The notes: generated by a model from the letters alone, not told the origin. A stretch of DNA of 24,097 nt from SIG480 sp045586595 (GCA_045586595.1 JAZNAQ010000040.1:1-24097); one strand, 5' to 3'. Counted from the stretch's first letter, positions 12,962 through 21,039 are shown. Numbers and translations are program-made.

Positions 12962-14134
12962 ATGGATTACAAAAAGCAAGCTCTTATCTCCCACGAAGAG
13001 TGGCAGGGCAAGATTGAAGTTACTTGCCGTTGCCCTGTAGCTACAAAGGACGACCTCTCCGTTGCATACACCCCGGGTGTTGCAGAGCCGTGCCTTGAAA
13101 TCAGCAAGGATGTTGACCTCAGCTACAAGTACACACGCCGTGGCAACCTCGTTGCTGTTGTAACAGACGGTACTGCAGTTCTCGGCCTTGGTGATATCGG
13201 CCCTGAGGCAGGTATGCCCGTTATGGAAGGTAAGTGCGTTCTCTTTAAGGCTTTCGGCGACGTTGACGCTTTCCCGCTCTGCATACGTTCAAAGGATGTT
13301 GACGAAATCGTAAAGACAGTTTCTCTCCTCGCAGGTTCTTTCGGTGGCATCAATCTCGAAGACATTGCAGCTCCGCGTTGCTTTGAAATCGAGCGCAAGC
13401 TGAAGGAAGTTTGTGATATTCCGATATTCCACGACGACCAGCACGGCACAGCTATCGTTTCTGCTGCAGCTATGATTGGTGCTTGCCGCCTCACAAAGAG
13501 AAACATCTCTGACCTTAAGGCTGTTGTTTCCGGCGCAGGCGCTGCAGCTATCGCAGTTACACGTCTTCTCATGGCTCTCGGTCTCAAGGAAGTTATTCTC
13601 TGCGACCGCAAGGGCGCTATCTACGAGGGTCGTGACGGCTTGAATGCCGAGAAGGAAGCTATGGCAAAGATCACAAACCGCAACAAGGTCAGCGGCTCTC
13701 TTGCTGACGTTATGGTTGGTGCTGATGTTGTATTCGGTCTCTCGGGCCCGGGCATCATCACTCAGGACATGGTCCGTTCAATGAATAAGGACCCGATGGT
13801 ATTCGTTATGTCTAACCCGAATCCGGAAATCTACCCGGATGAGGCTATTGCAGCAGGTGCTGCTGTTGTCGGTACTGGCCGTTCAGACTTCCCGAACCAG
13901 ATCAACAACCTCCTCGCATTCCCGGGCGTGTTCCGCGGTGCTCTCGATGTTCGCGCAAGCGACATCAACGATGAGATGAAGGTTGCTGCTGCTTACGCTA
14001 TCGCAAACCTCATCGACGAGAAGGACCTCCGTCCTGACCGCATCATCATTGAGCCGACAGACCCATCTGTTGCTCCGGCAGTCGCTAAGGCTGTTGCAGA
14101 AGCAGCAAGAAAGACCGGCGTAGCTCGTATCTAA
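12962..14134 (+). CDS. NAD-dependent malic enzyme (malate to pyruvate)
   Basis: A 390-residue bacterial-type malic enzyme that oxidatively decarboxylates malate to pyruvate, CO2 and NAD(P)H. Visible active-site parts are Y36 in AYTPGVAEP, catalytic K91 in MEGKCVLFK, metal ligands E133-D134 in NLEDIAAP and D158/D159 in IFHDDQHGTA, and the dinucleotide fold VVSGAGAAAIAV (188-199). The second strand ends ILCDRKG (D215), which suggests NAD rather than NADP. The length is typical of the short bacterial class. Codon use differs sharply from neighbours: GCT, GTT, CTC, CGT and AAG dominate, the bias of a highly expressed gene. The start follows AAAGGAAG by 7 bases. It has a strong own promoter and terminator. 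Confidence 0.95.
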   Translation: MDYKKQALISHEEWQGKIEVTCRCPVATKDDLSVAYTPGVAEPCLEISKDVDLSYKYTRRGNLVAVVTDGTAVLGLGDIGPEAGMPVMEGKCVLFKAFGDVDAFPLCIRSKDVDEIVKTVSLLAGSFGGINLEDIAAPRCFEIERKLKEVCDIPIFHDDQHGTAIVSAAAMIGACRLTKRNISDLKAVVSGAGAAAIAVTRLLMALGLKEVILCDRKGAIYEGRDGLNAEKEAMAKITNRNKVSGSLADVMVGADVVFGLSGPGIITQDMVRSMNKDPMVFVMSNPNPEIYPDEAIAAGAAVVGTGRSDFPNQINNLLAFPGVFRGALDVRASDINDEMKVAAAYAIANLIDEKDLRPDRIIIEPTDPSVAPAVAKAVAEAARKTGVARI

Positions 14135-14147
14135 CATTATATATAAC

Positions 14148-14181
14148 AAAAACCTCTGCGGGAAATCCGCAGAGGTTTTTT
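14148..14181. terminator. Bidirectional terminator between malic enzyme and the purine ABC operon
   Basis: AAAAACCTCTGCGG pairs with CCGCAGAGGTTTTT around GAAAT-type loop bases, with A and T runs on both sides; it lies 13 bases from each convergent stop. Confidence 0.92.
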
Positions 14182-14193
14182 GTTTTATTCTTT

Positions 14194-15159
14194 TTATCTG
14201 TTTTCTCTGAAATATGGGTTTCCGAGTGATGCCGGTGCACGATATTCTTTCTTGTTTCGCATTGTAATAAACATGAGCACAAGTATCGTTACAATATACG
14301 GTGCCATATCAAGTAGCTGCGCACTGAAGTTTATTGTGGTACCAAACAGGACAAGGCCTCCCTGAAGCTTGAATGTGAGACCTCGTACGGCACCGAACAG
14401 ATACGCGCCGAGTATTGCGCGAAGGGGGTTCCACATCGCGAATATAACAAGCGCAACCGAAATCCAACCCGCGCCGGCCGTGAGGTCGATATTCCATCTG
14501 CCTACATATACCATGGAGTAATACCCGCCGCCGACACCGCACAGAAAACCTCCGAGCAGGAGATGTACATATTTATGAAGCGTGACGTTTATTCCCGACG
14601 CATCTGCCGCAGCAGGGTTCTCGCCTACCACGCGCGCATTAAGGCCGGTATTTGTCTTTTTAAAATAGATGTAAATTGCTATAGCACAAAAAATTGCGCC
14701 AAGCACAAATGGGCTCTGTTCAAAAAGCATCTTGCCAACAAGCGGTATGTCAGAAAGAACAGGTATTTTATGAATACCGAGCATTGCGGTGACCGACTCG
14801 GGGAGCGACTTTCCCGAAACAGATGCTCCGATAAGGCCTGCCGCACCACTTCCGAAGGTTGTAAGCGCAAGGCCCGTTACGGTCTGGTTTCCGCGAAGTG
14901 ATACAGTTATTGTCGCATAGATAAGCGCACCGAGTGCGCCTGCCGCTCCGGCGGCAAGCACTGCAAGAAGCGCACTCTCCGTGTTATATGCCACAAGAAA
15001 GCCCGTAGATGCGCCGAGAAGCATCATCCCCTCTATGCCGAGGTTCATATTGCCTACCTTCTCACCGAGAATGCCACCGAGCGTGCCGAAAAGAACGTGT
15101 GTGCCAAGCGAAGCTGTGACCTGCAGGAACAACGCAGCAGCAATAAGAAACTCTCCCAT
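14194..15159 (-). CDS. nupC: Nucleoside/purine ABC transporter permease (NupC/YufQ type)
   Basis: A 321-residue inner-membrane permease of the BMP-associated nucleoside ABC family. About eight to ten hydrophobic helices are visible, including ALFLQVTASLGTHVLFGTLG at the start. The family block GEKVGNMNLGIEGMMLLGA (about 30-48) corresponds to the coupling and gating region. Later GGFLCGVGGGYYSMVYVG and GAGWISVALVIFAMWNP are typical of YufQ/RnsD-type permeases. It pairs with the preceding, longer permease; their stop and start overlap in TAATG, so translation is coupled. The substrate is likely a purine nucleoside or base, judged from the linked xpt gene, not from the permease itself. Confidence 0.9.
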   Translation of the reverse strand: MGEFLIAAALFLQVTASLGTHVLFGTLGGILGEKVGNMNLGIEGMMLLGASTGFLVAYNTESALLAVLAAGAAGALGALIYATITVSLRGNQTVTGLALTTFGSGAAGLIGASVSGKSLPESVTAMLGIHKIPVLSDIPLVGKMLFEQSPFVLGAIFCAIAIYIYFKKTNTGLNARVVGENPAAADASGINVTLHKYVHLLLGGFLCGVGGGYYSMVYVGRWNIDLTAGAGWISVALVIFAMWNPLRAILGAYLFGAVRGLTFKLQGGLVLFGTTINFSAQLLDMAPYIVTILVLMFITMRNKKEYRAPASLGNPYFRENR

Positions 15160-16217
15160 TATCTGTTACCTTCCTTTCCCGCACGGCGAACAATTTTATA
15201 GCTTATGAAGAACTCACTGCCCAGAACAAAGAAAATAATTACCGCCTGAAGTGAATATATCATAGAAATCGGAATTCGCATTGACGTTTCAAGAAAGCTT
15301 CCGCCTGCAAGCAATATGGCAAACAAGAACGACGTTACAACAACCGCCGGTGCAGAAAGCCGCGCAAGATATGTTGTTATAACTGCAGTAAAACCAAGCC
15401 CGCCTGTGAACTGCTCTGTAAGTGTCTTCTCAACCGCTGATGTCTGTATCATCCCCGCAAGACCGCACAGCGCGCCCGAAAGGATTACCGCAAGAACCGT
15501 CACCTTTTTTACATTGATTCCGGCGTATCTTGCCGTTGCACGGCTCTCGCCAAGCACTGAGATTTCATAGCCGAACTTTGTGCGCGACATGAGTATATAC
15601 ACTAAAACAGTAAGCGCAAGTGCAATTATCCAACCGATGTGTATGCCGAAAACGCTCGGGAGTACTGCATTTGGCTCAAATGTTGCAATCTTCGGCATTC
15701 CGCCGTCTTCACGCCACGGCCCGTACTGCAAATATGTTATCCACCGCAATGCCACATAGTTGAGCATAAGTGTGACGAGCGTTTCGTTTGTGCCGAACCT
15801 GACTTTAAGAAGCGCAGGTATTAGCGCCCATATCCCGCCGCATACAAGGCCTGCGAGTGCCATAAGCGGCAGCAGGACATATGCCGGGAGATGTGAGAAG
15901 TTAAGAGCAAAATACGCAGCGCCAAACGCGCCCATGCACATCTGCCCCTCGGCGCCGATGTTCCAAAACTTCATTTTAAATGCAACAAGCGTTCCGAGAG
16001 AGAGAATGACAAGCGGTATTACCTTGTTAAAGGTTGCACGCACACGATATGCCGAGCCAAGCGCGCCCTTAACAAGGTTTGCATAAAACTCAAGCGGATT
16101 ATATCCAAGGATAAGCACGATGAGCGCCGCAGCACAAAGCGATACGAATATTGCAAGAATTTGTGCACCGACGGCCTTCCCCGGAGACAGCTCCGGTTTT
16201 TTTACTATACGAAACAT
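15159..16217 (-). CDS. nupB: Nucleoside/purine ABC transporter permease (NupB/YufP type)
   Basis: The 352-residue larger permease of the pair. A first membrane helix (AVGAQILAIFVSLCAAALIVLILGY) precedes an extracytoplasmic loop with NPLEFYANLVKGALGSAYR. The family motif LVAFKMKFWNIGAEGQMCMGAFGA follows, and RFGTNETLVTLMLNYVALRWITYLQYGPWRED is the conserved YufP/RnsC segment. ESRATARYAGINVKKV is the cytoplasmic coupling loop that docks on the ATPase. The start overlaps the ATPase stop in TGATG. The two permeases and the ATPase form a tight three-gene block, while the binding protein is set apart upstream by hairpins. Confidence 0.9.
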   Translation of the reverse strand: MFRIVKKPELSPGKAVGAQILAIFVSLCAAALIVLILGYNPLEFYANLVKGALGSAYRVRATFNKVIPLVILSLGTLVAFKMKFWNIGAEGQMCMGAFGAAYFALNFSHLPAYVLLPLMALAGLVCGGIWALIPALLKVRFGTNETLVTLMLNYVALRWITYLQYGPWREDGGMPKIATFEPNAVLPSVFGIHIGWIIALALTVLVYILMSRTKFGYEISVLGESRATARYAGINVKKVTVLAVILSGALCGLAGMIQTSAVEKTLTEQFTGGLGFTAVITTYLARLSAPAVVVTSFLFAILLAGGSFLETSMRIPISMIYSLQAVIIFFVLGSEFFISYKIVRRAGKEGNR

Positions 16218-17740
16218 CAGCGCACCTCCTTATTAAGACTATGGCCGAGCATCAGAAGCCCGACATCTTCTTTTGTTACCTTTTTCGGGTCAACAATATC
16301 CATAACTGCACCGTCGTGCATAACAAGAAGCCTGTCGCACAAAGCGAGAAGAACGTCAAGGTCCTCGCCGATGAACAGCACAGCAACGCCGTCCTTCTTC
16401 TGTTCATTGATTATGTCATAAATATTATACGACGCGCCTATATCAAGCCCGCGGACAGGGTATGCCGTTATAAGCAGCTTCGGGTTAAGCTCAACCTCGC
16501 GCCCAAGAAGCACTTTCTGTATATTGCCACCCGAGAGCTTACGCAGAACGTGGTTTACCGAAGGAGTCCTTACCCCATAACGCTCTACTATCTCTTCTGC
16601 GCGCTTCTTCCCCTCTTTGCGGTCTACAAACATGCCCTTTTTTGTTCTGAACGAGCGTAGCATGATGTTGCTTGTAATGTCCATACCCGCGACGAGGCCC
16701 ATACCGAGCCTGTCCTCCGGAACAAACGACATTCCTACACCTCGGCGCAGAATTTCAATAGGCGAAAGCCCGAGGATTTCTTCATCACAGAACTTCACAC
16801 TTCCGCTTGATGCCGACATAAGCCCTGCGATTGTTTCGCACAGCTCCTTCTGCCCGCTTCCCGCAATGCCTGCGATACCGAGAATTTCACCGCCGTAGAT
16901 GTCAAACGACATTTTGCGGAGCATCTCGCGCCCCATATCAGTTACATATGAGAGGTCGCGTACCTCCAGCACCGGCTTCTCAGAGAGCTTCGGTTCCTCA
17001 CGCACTATTTTCAGCTCTACTGCCTTGCCTACCATCATCTCAGTAAGCTGCTGCGGGTTTGTTTCAGCTGTGTTTACCGTTCCTATTGTTTCGCCATCAC
17101 GCAAGACAGTAACGCGGTCACTTATCTCCATAACCTCGTTAAGCTTGTGCGTTATAATTATAATGGCGCAGCCCTGCTTTTTCATGTTCCGGAGAATTTC
17201 AAAGAGTATCTCCGCCTCCTGTGGTGTTAAGACGGCTGTCGGCTCGTCGAGTATGAACATACTCGCGCCGCGATAGAGCATTTTGACAATCTCAATCGTC
17301 TGCTTTTCGCCGACAGACATGTTGTAGACCTTCTTTTTCGGGTCTATATCGAGACCGTATTTTTCACAAATATCGGTTATTTTCTTATCTATCCTTTTAG
17401 GATTGCGGAAAAGGCCCTTTTCGCTACCTGCCGAGATATTCTCTGCGGCAGACATAACCTCAACAAGCTTAAAGTGCTGATGCACCATGCCGATTCCCGC
17501 CGCAATGGAGTCGTGCGGCGATGCAAAGGTTACGGGCACCCCTTCAATCTCAATAACGCCCGCATCAGGCGCATAAATGCCCGCGAGCATATTCATAAGC
17601 GTGCTCTTTCCCGATCCGTTCTCGCCGAGAATAGCGTGTATTTCACCGCGCTCTACTTCAAGGTGTGCCTCTTTGTTTGCCACAACTTGCCCGAAAGCTT
17701 TTGTTATTCCGTTCATTTTGATACAAGGTGTGTTCGGCAT
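16217..17740 (-). CDS. nupA: Nucleoside/purine ABC transporter ATP-binding protein, two fused ABC domains (NupA/YufO type)
   Basis: A 507-residue tandem ATPase that powers the two permeases. Domain 1 is complete: Walker A GENGSGKST (39-47), HQHFKLVEVMSAAENI, signature SVGEK (142-146) and Walker B MFILDEPT (161-168), with H198 switch. Domain 2 is of the degenerate type normal in this family: the P-loop reads GIAGSGQKEL, PEDRLGMGLV is intact (341-350), the signature is LSGGNIQKV (402-410), and Walker B reads LLITAYPVRGLD in place of the more usual AQPTRGLD. GGGGGAAG precedes the ATG. The 123-base gap to the binding-protein gene holds two stacked hairpins. Confidence 0.93.
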   Translation of the reverse strand: MPNTPCIKMNGITKAFGQVVANKEAHLEVERGEIHAILGENGSGKSTLMNMLAGIYAPDAGVIEIEGVPVTFASPHDSIAAGIGMVHQHFKLVEVMSAAENISAGSEKGLFRNPKRIDKKITDICEKYGLDIDPKKKVYNMSVGEKQTIEIVKMLYRGASMFILDEPTAVLTPQEAEILFEILRNMKKQGCAIIIITHKLNEVMEISDRVTVLRDGETIGTVNTAETNPQQLTEMMVGKAVELKIVREEPKLSEKPVLEVRDLSYVTDMGREMLRKMSFDIYGGEILGIAGIAGSGQKELCETIAGLMSASSGSVKFCDEEILGLSPIEILRRGVGMSFVPEDRLGMGLVAGMDITSNIMLRSFRTKKGMFVDRKEGKKRAEEIVERYGVRTPSVNHVLRKLSGGNIQKVLLGREVELNPKLLITAYPVRGLDIGASYNIYDIINEQKKDGVAVLFIGEDLDVLLALCDRLLVMHDGAVMDIVDPKKVTKEDVGLLMLGHSLNKEVR

Positions 17741-17772
17741 ATCTTCCCCCGCCTTTCTAAAGCAGATTAATT

Positions 17773-17847
17773 GGTTTTAAAAAAGATGCGAGGGTTCTCT
17801 GCCTCGTATCCTTTTTAAAACCGAGGGGCTTGTTTCCAAACCCCTCG
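17773..17847 (-). terminator. Two stacked intercistronic hairpins between binding-protein and ATPase genes
   Basis: On the minus strand the first hairpin (17847-17822) has an 11-bp stem with one G-U pair and a GAAA tetraloop, followed by GTTTTAAAAA. The second (17822-17773) has 21-base arms with one mismatch and one wobble, and an 8-base loop. They could stop part of the transcripts and protect the 3' end of the binding-protein message. Confidence 0.75.
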
Positions 17848-17863
17848 ACATCTATGTGGTTTC

Positions 17864-18976
17864 TTATGCGTCGATTGAACCTATAACGCCTTCGATAAAC
17901 CAATTCATGTTGTAAATTTCGTCGTTTGTCATGCCGTTTGCATGCTTAACAGCACCGCTCTGATCCTTAACTTCGCCTGAGAAGAGAACGAGTGAGCCGT
18001 CGATGATACCCTGCTTTGCAGCCTCAACCTTTTCTGCTGTTCCCGGTGCGCAGAGGTCAGAAAGCTCGTCAAGGCCAACCCAGCCTGATGCAAGTCCTTC
18101 CCAGTATGCGCCCGGAACCCATGTGCCCTCTGTGATACGTGTTACGCAGTCAACATAGAACTTGTCCCAGTAGAAGAGCGGAGCGGTGAGGTATGCCTTC
18201 GGTGCAGCGTCCGGAGTCGGAGTGTTGTAGCCGATAGCAAACTTGCCCTTTTCCTGTGCTGCGAGCTGCGGAGCCGGAGAGTCCTGATGCTGCTCGATAA
18301 CGTCACAGCCCTTGTCAAGGAGCTCAATAGCCGCCTGCTTCTCAACAGCCGGGTCATACCATGTGTTTGTCCAGATGACTTCAACAGTAGCATCCGGGTT
18401 TACAGACTGTACGCCGAGTGTGAATGCGTTTATACCGCGGATGCACTCAGGAATCTGCATAGCTGCAACATAGCCAATCTTGTTAGCCTCTGTCTTCATG
18501 CCTGCAACGATACCTGCGAGGTAGCGAGCTTCGATAACTCTGCCCATGTAGTTGCACATGTTCGGGAGTGTCTTGTAGCCTGTTGCGTGGTTAAAGTAGA
18601 TGTTCGGGTATTCCTTTGCAACGGTCTCTGTGTAGTCCATATGGCCGAAGCTTGTTGTGAAGATAACATTGCAGCCTGCATCTACAAGCTCGCGGACAGC
18701 AACTTCACAGTCTGCGCTCTCGGGGATGTTTTCCTTGTAAAGGCACTCATAGCCTGCTGCTTCAAGAGCAAGTCTGCCCTTGTCGTGAGCCTGAGTATAG
18801 CCGCCGTCGTTGATGTCGCCGATGTAAACAAAACCGACTTTGACGTCTTCCTTGGCGATAGGAGCGAGAGCTACTTCGCCGCCATCTTCGCCCTGGCCCG
18901 GCTCAGAAGCTGTGCAAGCTGCGAGAGCCATTACCATAACTGCTGCGAGGAGAATTGCTAAGATTCTTTTTGACAT
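17864..18976 (-). CDS. bmpA: BMP-family (PnrA-like) purine nucleoside-binding lipoprotein
   Basis: The 370-residue substrate-binding lipoprotein of the ABC system. Lipobox LAAC (C21) follows a basic start. The BMP fold starts with VKVGFVYIGDINDGGYTQAHDKG (46-68), the usual 'GxxxDGGYxQ' ligand loop. Next come IFTTSFGHMDYTETVAKEYPNIYF and NYMGRVIEARYLAGIVAGMKTEANKIGYVAAMQIPE, which is the typical hinge segment. TWYDPAVEKQAAIELLDKGCDVIEQHQDSPAPQ forms part of the pocket. Codon use is biased (GCT, CTC, AAG), consistent with high expression. AAGGAGG precedes the start. It lies 48 bases after xpt with a hairpin between. Purine specificity is inferred from xpt and from the PnrA/YufN relatives. Confidence 0.92.
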   Translation of the reverse strand: MSKRILAILLAAVMVMALAACTASEPGQGEDGGEVALAPIAKEDVKVGFVYIGDINDGGYTQAHDKGRLALEAAGYECLYKENIPESADCEVAVRELVDAGCNVIFTTSFGHMDYTETVAKEYPNIYFNHATGYKTLPNMCNYMGRVIEARYLAGIVAGMKTEANKIGYVAAMQIPECIRGINAFTLGVQSVNPDATVEVIWTNTWYDPAVEKQAAIELLDKGCDVIEQHQDSPAPQLAAQEKGKFAIGYNTPTPDAAPKAYLTAPLFYWDKFYVDCVTRITEGTWVPGAYWEGLASGWVGLDELSDLCAPGTAEKVEAAKQGIIDGSLVLFSGEVKDQSGAVKHANGMTNDEIYNMNWFIEGVIGSIDA

Positions 18977-19001
18977 GATGTTTGACCTCCTTAATATATG
19001 T

Positions 19002-19022
19002 GAAACGTGCCTTTCACGTTTC
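19002..19022 (-). other. Intercistronic hairpin between xpt and bmpA
   Basis: Perfect 8-bp stem GAAACGTG/CACGTTTC with a 5-base loop, 3 bases after the xpt stop; no T-tract. It may be a processing or attenuation site before the highly expressed bmpA. Confidence 0.5.
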
Positions 19023-19024
19023 TG

Positions 19025-19597
19025 CTACATAAACTCAACTCCGCCGTCTTCGGACATACACTTTACCCGGGCAAGGGACTCGACGCGAATGCCCATGTCG
19101 CGAACCGTCTGCCCACCGTCCTGAAACGCCTTTTCAATGGCGATTCCCGCGCCCACAAGGTGTGCCCCCGCCTGCTTAATAATGTCTGCAAGGCCGAGGA
19201 GCGCCGCACCCTTTGCGAGAAAATCGTCTATTATAAGCACGCGGTCGCCGGAGTTTAAAAAGTCCTTTGAAACGATTATGTCATAATCCTTGCCCTTTGT
19301 GAAAGAATGAACGCGGCTTGTGTATGTATCGCCGTCTATGTTCTTTGATGCAGTCTTTTTTGCAAACACAACAGGCACGTCAAAATACTGTGCCGCTATG
19401 CACGCAATGCCTATTCCAGATGCCTCAATGGTAAGGATTTTGTTTACACCTTCACCGTCAAACAATCGGCGAAACTCACGCCCTATCTCACAAAGAAGTG
19501 TGACATCTATCTGATGGTTTAAAAAACTGTCTACCTTAAGAACGTTACCCTCACGGACAACACCGTCACACCTTATTCTCTCTTCAAGAAGCCTCAT
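19025..19597 (-). CDS. xpt: Xanthine phosphoribosyltransferase
   Basis: A 190-residue type I phosphoribosyltransferase that converts xanthine and PRPP to XMP in purine salvage. The start MRLLEERIRCDGVV and DSFLNHQID (23-31) match the Firmicute Xpt substrate-loop region. ILTIEASGIGIACIAAQYFDVPVVFAKK (54-81) follows. The PRPP-binding motif is VLIIDDFLAKGAAL (120-133). The length equals that of B. subtilis Xpt. In B. subtilis xpt is co-transcribed with the pbuX permease; here it leads a nucleoside-type ABC operon instead, so the transporter may bring in xanthine, guanine or their nucleosides. GGGAGAG precedes the ATG. No purine riboswitch is present in the short 5' leader. Confidence 0.95.
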   Translation of the reverse strand: MRLLEERIRCDGVVREGNVLKVDSFLNHQIDVTLLCEIGREFRRLFDGEGVNKILTIEASGIGIACIAAQYFDVPVVFAKKTASKNIDGDTYTSRVHSFTKGKDYDIIVSKDFLNSGDRVLIIDDFLAKGAALLGLADIIKQAGAHLVGAGIAIEKAFQDGGQTVRDMGIRVESLARVKCMSEDGGVEFM

Positions 19598-19635
19598 ACG
19601 AACTCTCCCGAAATTAATCGAATTATATTTATTTA

Positions 19636-19664
19636 ATTATAGCGCATACAGGTATACTTTTCAA
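19636..19664 (-). promoter_or_regulatory. Promoter of the xpt-bmpA-nup operon
   Basis: TTGAAA (19659-19664), 17-bp spacer, TATAAT (19636-19641) on the minus strand. The leader to xpt is only about 30 bases. A palindrome ATTTCGAAAT lies about 16 bases upstream of the -35 box (19680-19689). Confidence 0.85.
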
Positions 19665-19697
19665 GTCGCAAAATTAACAATTTCGAAATATTCTCGA

Positions 19698-19913
19698 GTC
19701 ATTCCGGGCAGAGTGCAAAGGCTTCTCCTTGAGGAGAAGCTGCCACGAAGTGACTGATGAGGTGTGGCTTGCAAAGCAAGCGGTTTTGTTTATTCCCACC
19801 TCATCCACCGCAAGCGGTTTTACACCTCATCCGAGTTGCTTCGCAACCCACCTTCCCCTCAAGGGGAAGGCTTTTTTTGAGGGGAAGGCTTTTGGGGGTC
19901 ACTTCAGAATGAC
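19698..19913. mobile_element. MITE-like intergenic repeat element, 216 bp, no coding capacity
   Basis: The 360 bases between xpt and tRNA-Leu hold this element and no gene. GTCATTC at the left end (19698-19704) is inverted as GAATGAC at the right (19907-19913). Inside, two related arms face each other: each has a perfect 8-bp hairpin with a TTGA/TCAA loop (19721-19740; 19851-19870), then a GAAG-rich stretch, then GATGAGGTG or its complement. The centre has TTGCAAAGCAA and two CAAGCGGTTTT copies. The right part repeats GAGGGGAAGGCTTTT. I recall similar hairpins from gut clostridia; copy number here cannot be seen. Confidence 0.7.
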
Positions 19914-19921
19914 ACTAAAAC

Positions 19922-19954
19922 AAAAAAAACACGGTACCTGTTGGTACCGTGTTT
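19922..19954 (-). terminator. Intrinsic terminator of tRNA-Leu
   Basis: AAACACGGTACC pairs with GGTACCGTGTTT around a 4-base loop, with T8 on the minus strand. It overlaps the last base of the encoded CCA. Confidence 0.92.
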
Positions 19955-20037
19955 GGTGCGAGTGATGGGACTTGAACCCATACGTCATGGACACACGCCC
20001 CTCAAACGTGCCTGTCTGCCTATTCCAGCACACTCGC
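19954..20037 (-). tRNA. tRNA-Leu(GAG) with encoded CCA
   Basis: Class II tRNA on the minus strand. The acceptor GCGAGTG (from 20037) pairs with CACTCGC, discriminator A (19957) is followed by encoded CCA (19954-19956). The T arm reads ATGGG-TTCAAGT-CCCAT and a long variable arm is present. The anticodon loop TTGAGGG, with a closing U-G pair, gives anticodon GAG (complement at 20001-20003), which reads CUU/CUC leucine codons. Confidence 0.96.
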
Positions 20038-20071
20038 ATATGTTACGCTGCCTCAAATCGACAACGTAAAT

Positions 20072-20100
20072 ATTATATTCATTTTAAAGCCAAATGTCAA
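20072..20100 (-). promoter_or_regulatory. Consensus promoter of tRNA-Leu
   Basis: TTGACA (20095-20100), 17-bp spacer, TATAAT (20072-20077): a perfect sigma-A consensus on the minus strand. Confidence 0.93.
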
Positions 20101-20155
20101 GCCCTAATTTTGATTTTTACAAAAAAATTTTTCGATGATACTTTGCCTGATTTTC

Positions 20156-20980
20156 TTATATCCTCTCTATTTTATCAAGAAGAGTGTCAAGCCAGTCGGC
20201 GCTGATGTCCTCGACTCTGCCCGCATCACACAACTGTGCCACCTTCGGATTCATCGGAATATGGCATACGGTGTCTATGCCAAGCTCTTTTGCGTGCTCT
20301 GAAACCTTGCTCTCGCCAAAGATGTAATGGCGTTTATTACATTCGTCACACTCGAAATATGCCATGTTCTCAACAATACCGAGAACAGGGATATTTAACA
20401 TACCCGCCATCTTAACCGCCTTATCAACTATCATGGACACAAGCTCCTGCGGGCTTGTTACGACTACTATGCCGTCAAGCGGCAGTGACTGGAACACCGT
20501 AAGTGGAACATCGCCCGTTCCCGGAGGCATATCAACAAACATAAAATCAACATCCTGCCAGATAACGTCTGACCAGAACTGCTTTACCGCGTTTGCGATA
20601 ACAGGCCCACGCCATACTACCGGGTCTGTGTCGTTCTCAAGCAGGAGGTTTACCGACATGATCTGCGTACCCTTTGCTGTCTTTGCGGGGTACAGGCCAC
20701 CTGTACCGCCATTTACCTTCTCATTCACCCCAAAAACCTTGGGAATTGACGGTCCGGTGATATCCGCATCAAGCACCGCGGCATTTTGGCCCCTCTTCTG
20801 CATACCCGATGCGAGAAGCGAGGTTACAAGGCTCTTGCCAACGCCGCCCTTACCGCTGACAACGGCAACAACGTGCTTAATGTTATTGAATTCGCCTGTT
20901 GGCTCTATAAAACTTTCTTTTTTTCTTGAATCGCAATTACTGCTGCAAGAAGCGCAATTGCCACTACAATTTCCTGACAT
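20156..20980 (-). CDS. mrp: Mrp/NBP35-family P-loop Fe-S cluster carrier
   Basis: A 274-residue ATP-binding protein of the Mrp/ApbC/NBP35 family, which carries iron-sulphur clusters to apo-enzymes. The deviant Walker A is GKGGVGKS (43-50). DADITGPSIPKVFG (71-84), the Walker B-type VDMPPGTGD (149-157) and SPQELV follow. The cluster-binding pair C211-x2-C214 (ECDEC) is present. The N-terminus is cysteine-rich (C5, C9, C12, C16), like eukaryotic NBP35 and many clostridial Mrp proteins, and may bind a second cluster. In an anaerobe rich in Fe-S enzymes such as Nfn this role fits. GGTGATG precedes the ATG, and the promoter (20999-21027) leaves a leader of only about 12 bases. Confidence 0.93.
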   Translation of the reverse strand: MSGNCSGNCASCSSNCDSRKKESFIEPTGEFNNIKHVVAVVSGKGGVGKSLVTSLLASGMQKRGQNAAVLDADITGPSIPKVFGVNEKVNGGTGGLYPAKTAKGTQIMSVNLLLENDTDPVVWRGPVIANAVKQFWSDVIWQDVDFMFVDMPPGTGDVPLTVFQSLPLDGIVVVTSPQELVSMIVDKAVKMAGMLNIPVLGIVENMAYFECDECNKRHYIFGESKVSEHAKELGIDTVCHIPMNPKVAQLCDAGRVEDISADWLDTLLDKIERI

Positions 20981-20998
20981 TTTTCATCACCGCGAAAC

Positions 20999-21027
20999 AT
21001 TATACCCCATTTAGTTTTTAAAATCAA
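20999..21027 (-). promoter_or_regulatory. Promoter of mrp
   Basis: TTGATT (21022-21027), 17-bp spacer, TATAAT (20999-21004) on the minus strand, 13 bases after the stop of the S1-domain gene. No terminator separates them, so mrp may also receive read-through. Confidence 0.75.
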
Positions 21028-21039
21028 TACTAATTTGTT

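Noticed and set aside
19598..19700. Purine riboswitch upstream of xpt
   Set aside because: No aptamer core is visible on the minus strand, and the promoter called leaves a leader of about 30 bases.
19721..19870. CRISPR array
   Set aside because: The repeats are two inverted hairpin arms, not several direct repeats with equal spacers, and no cas gene is nearby.
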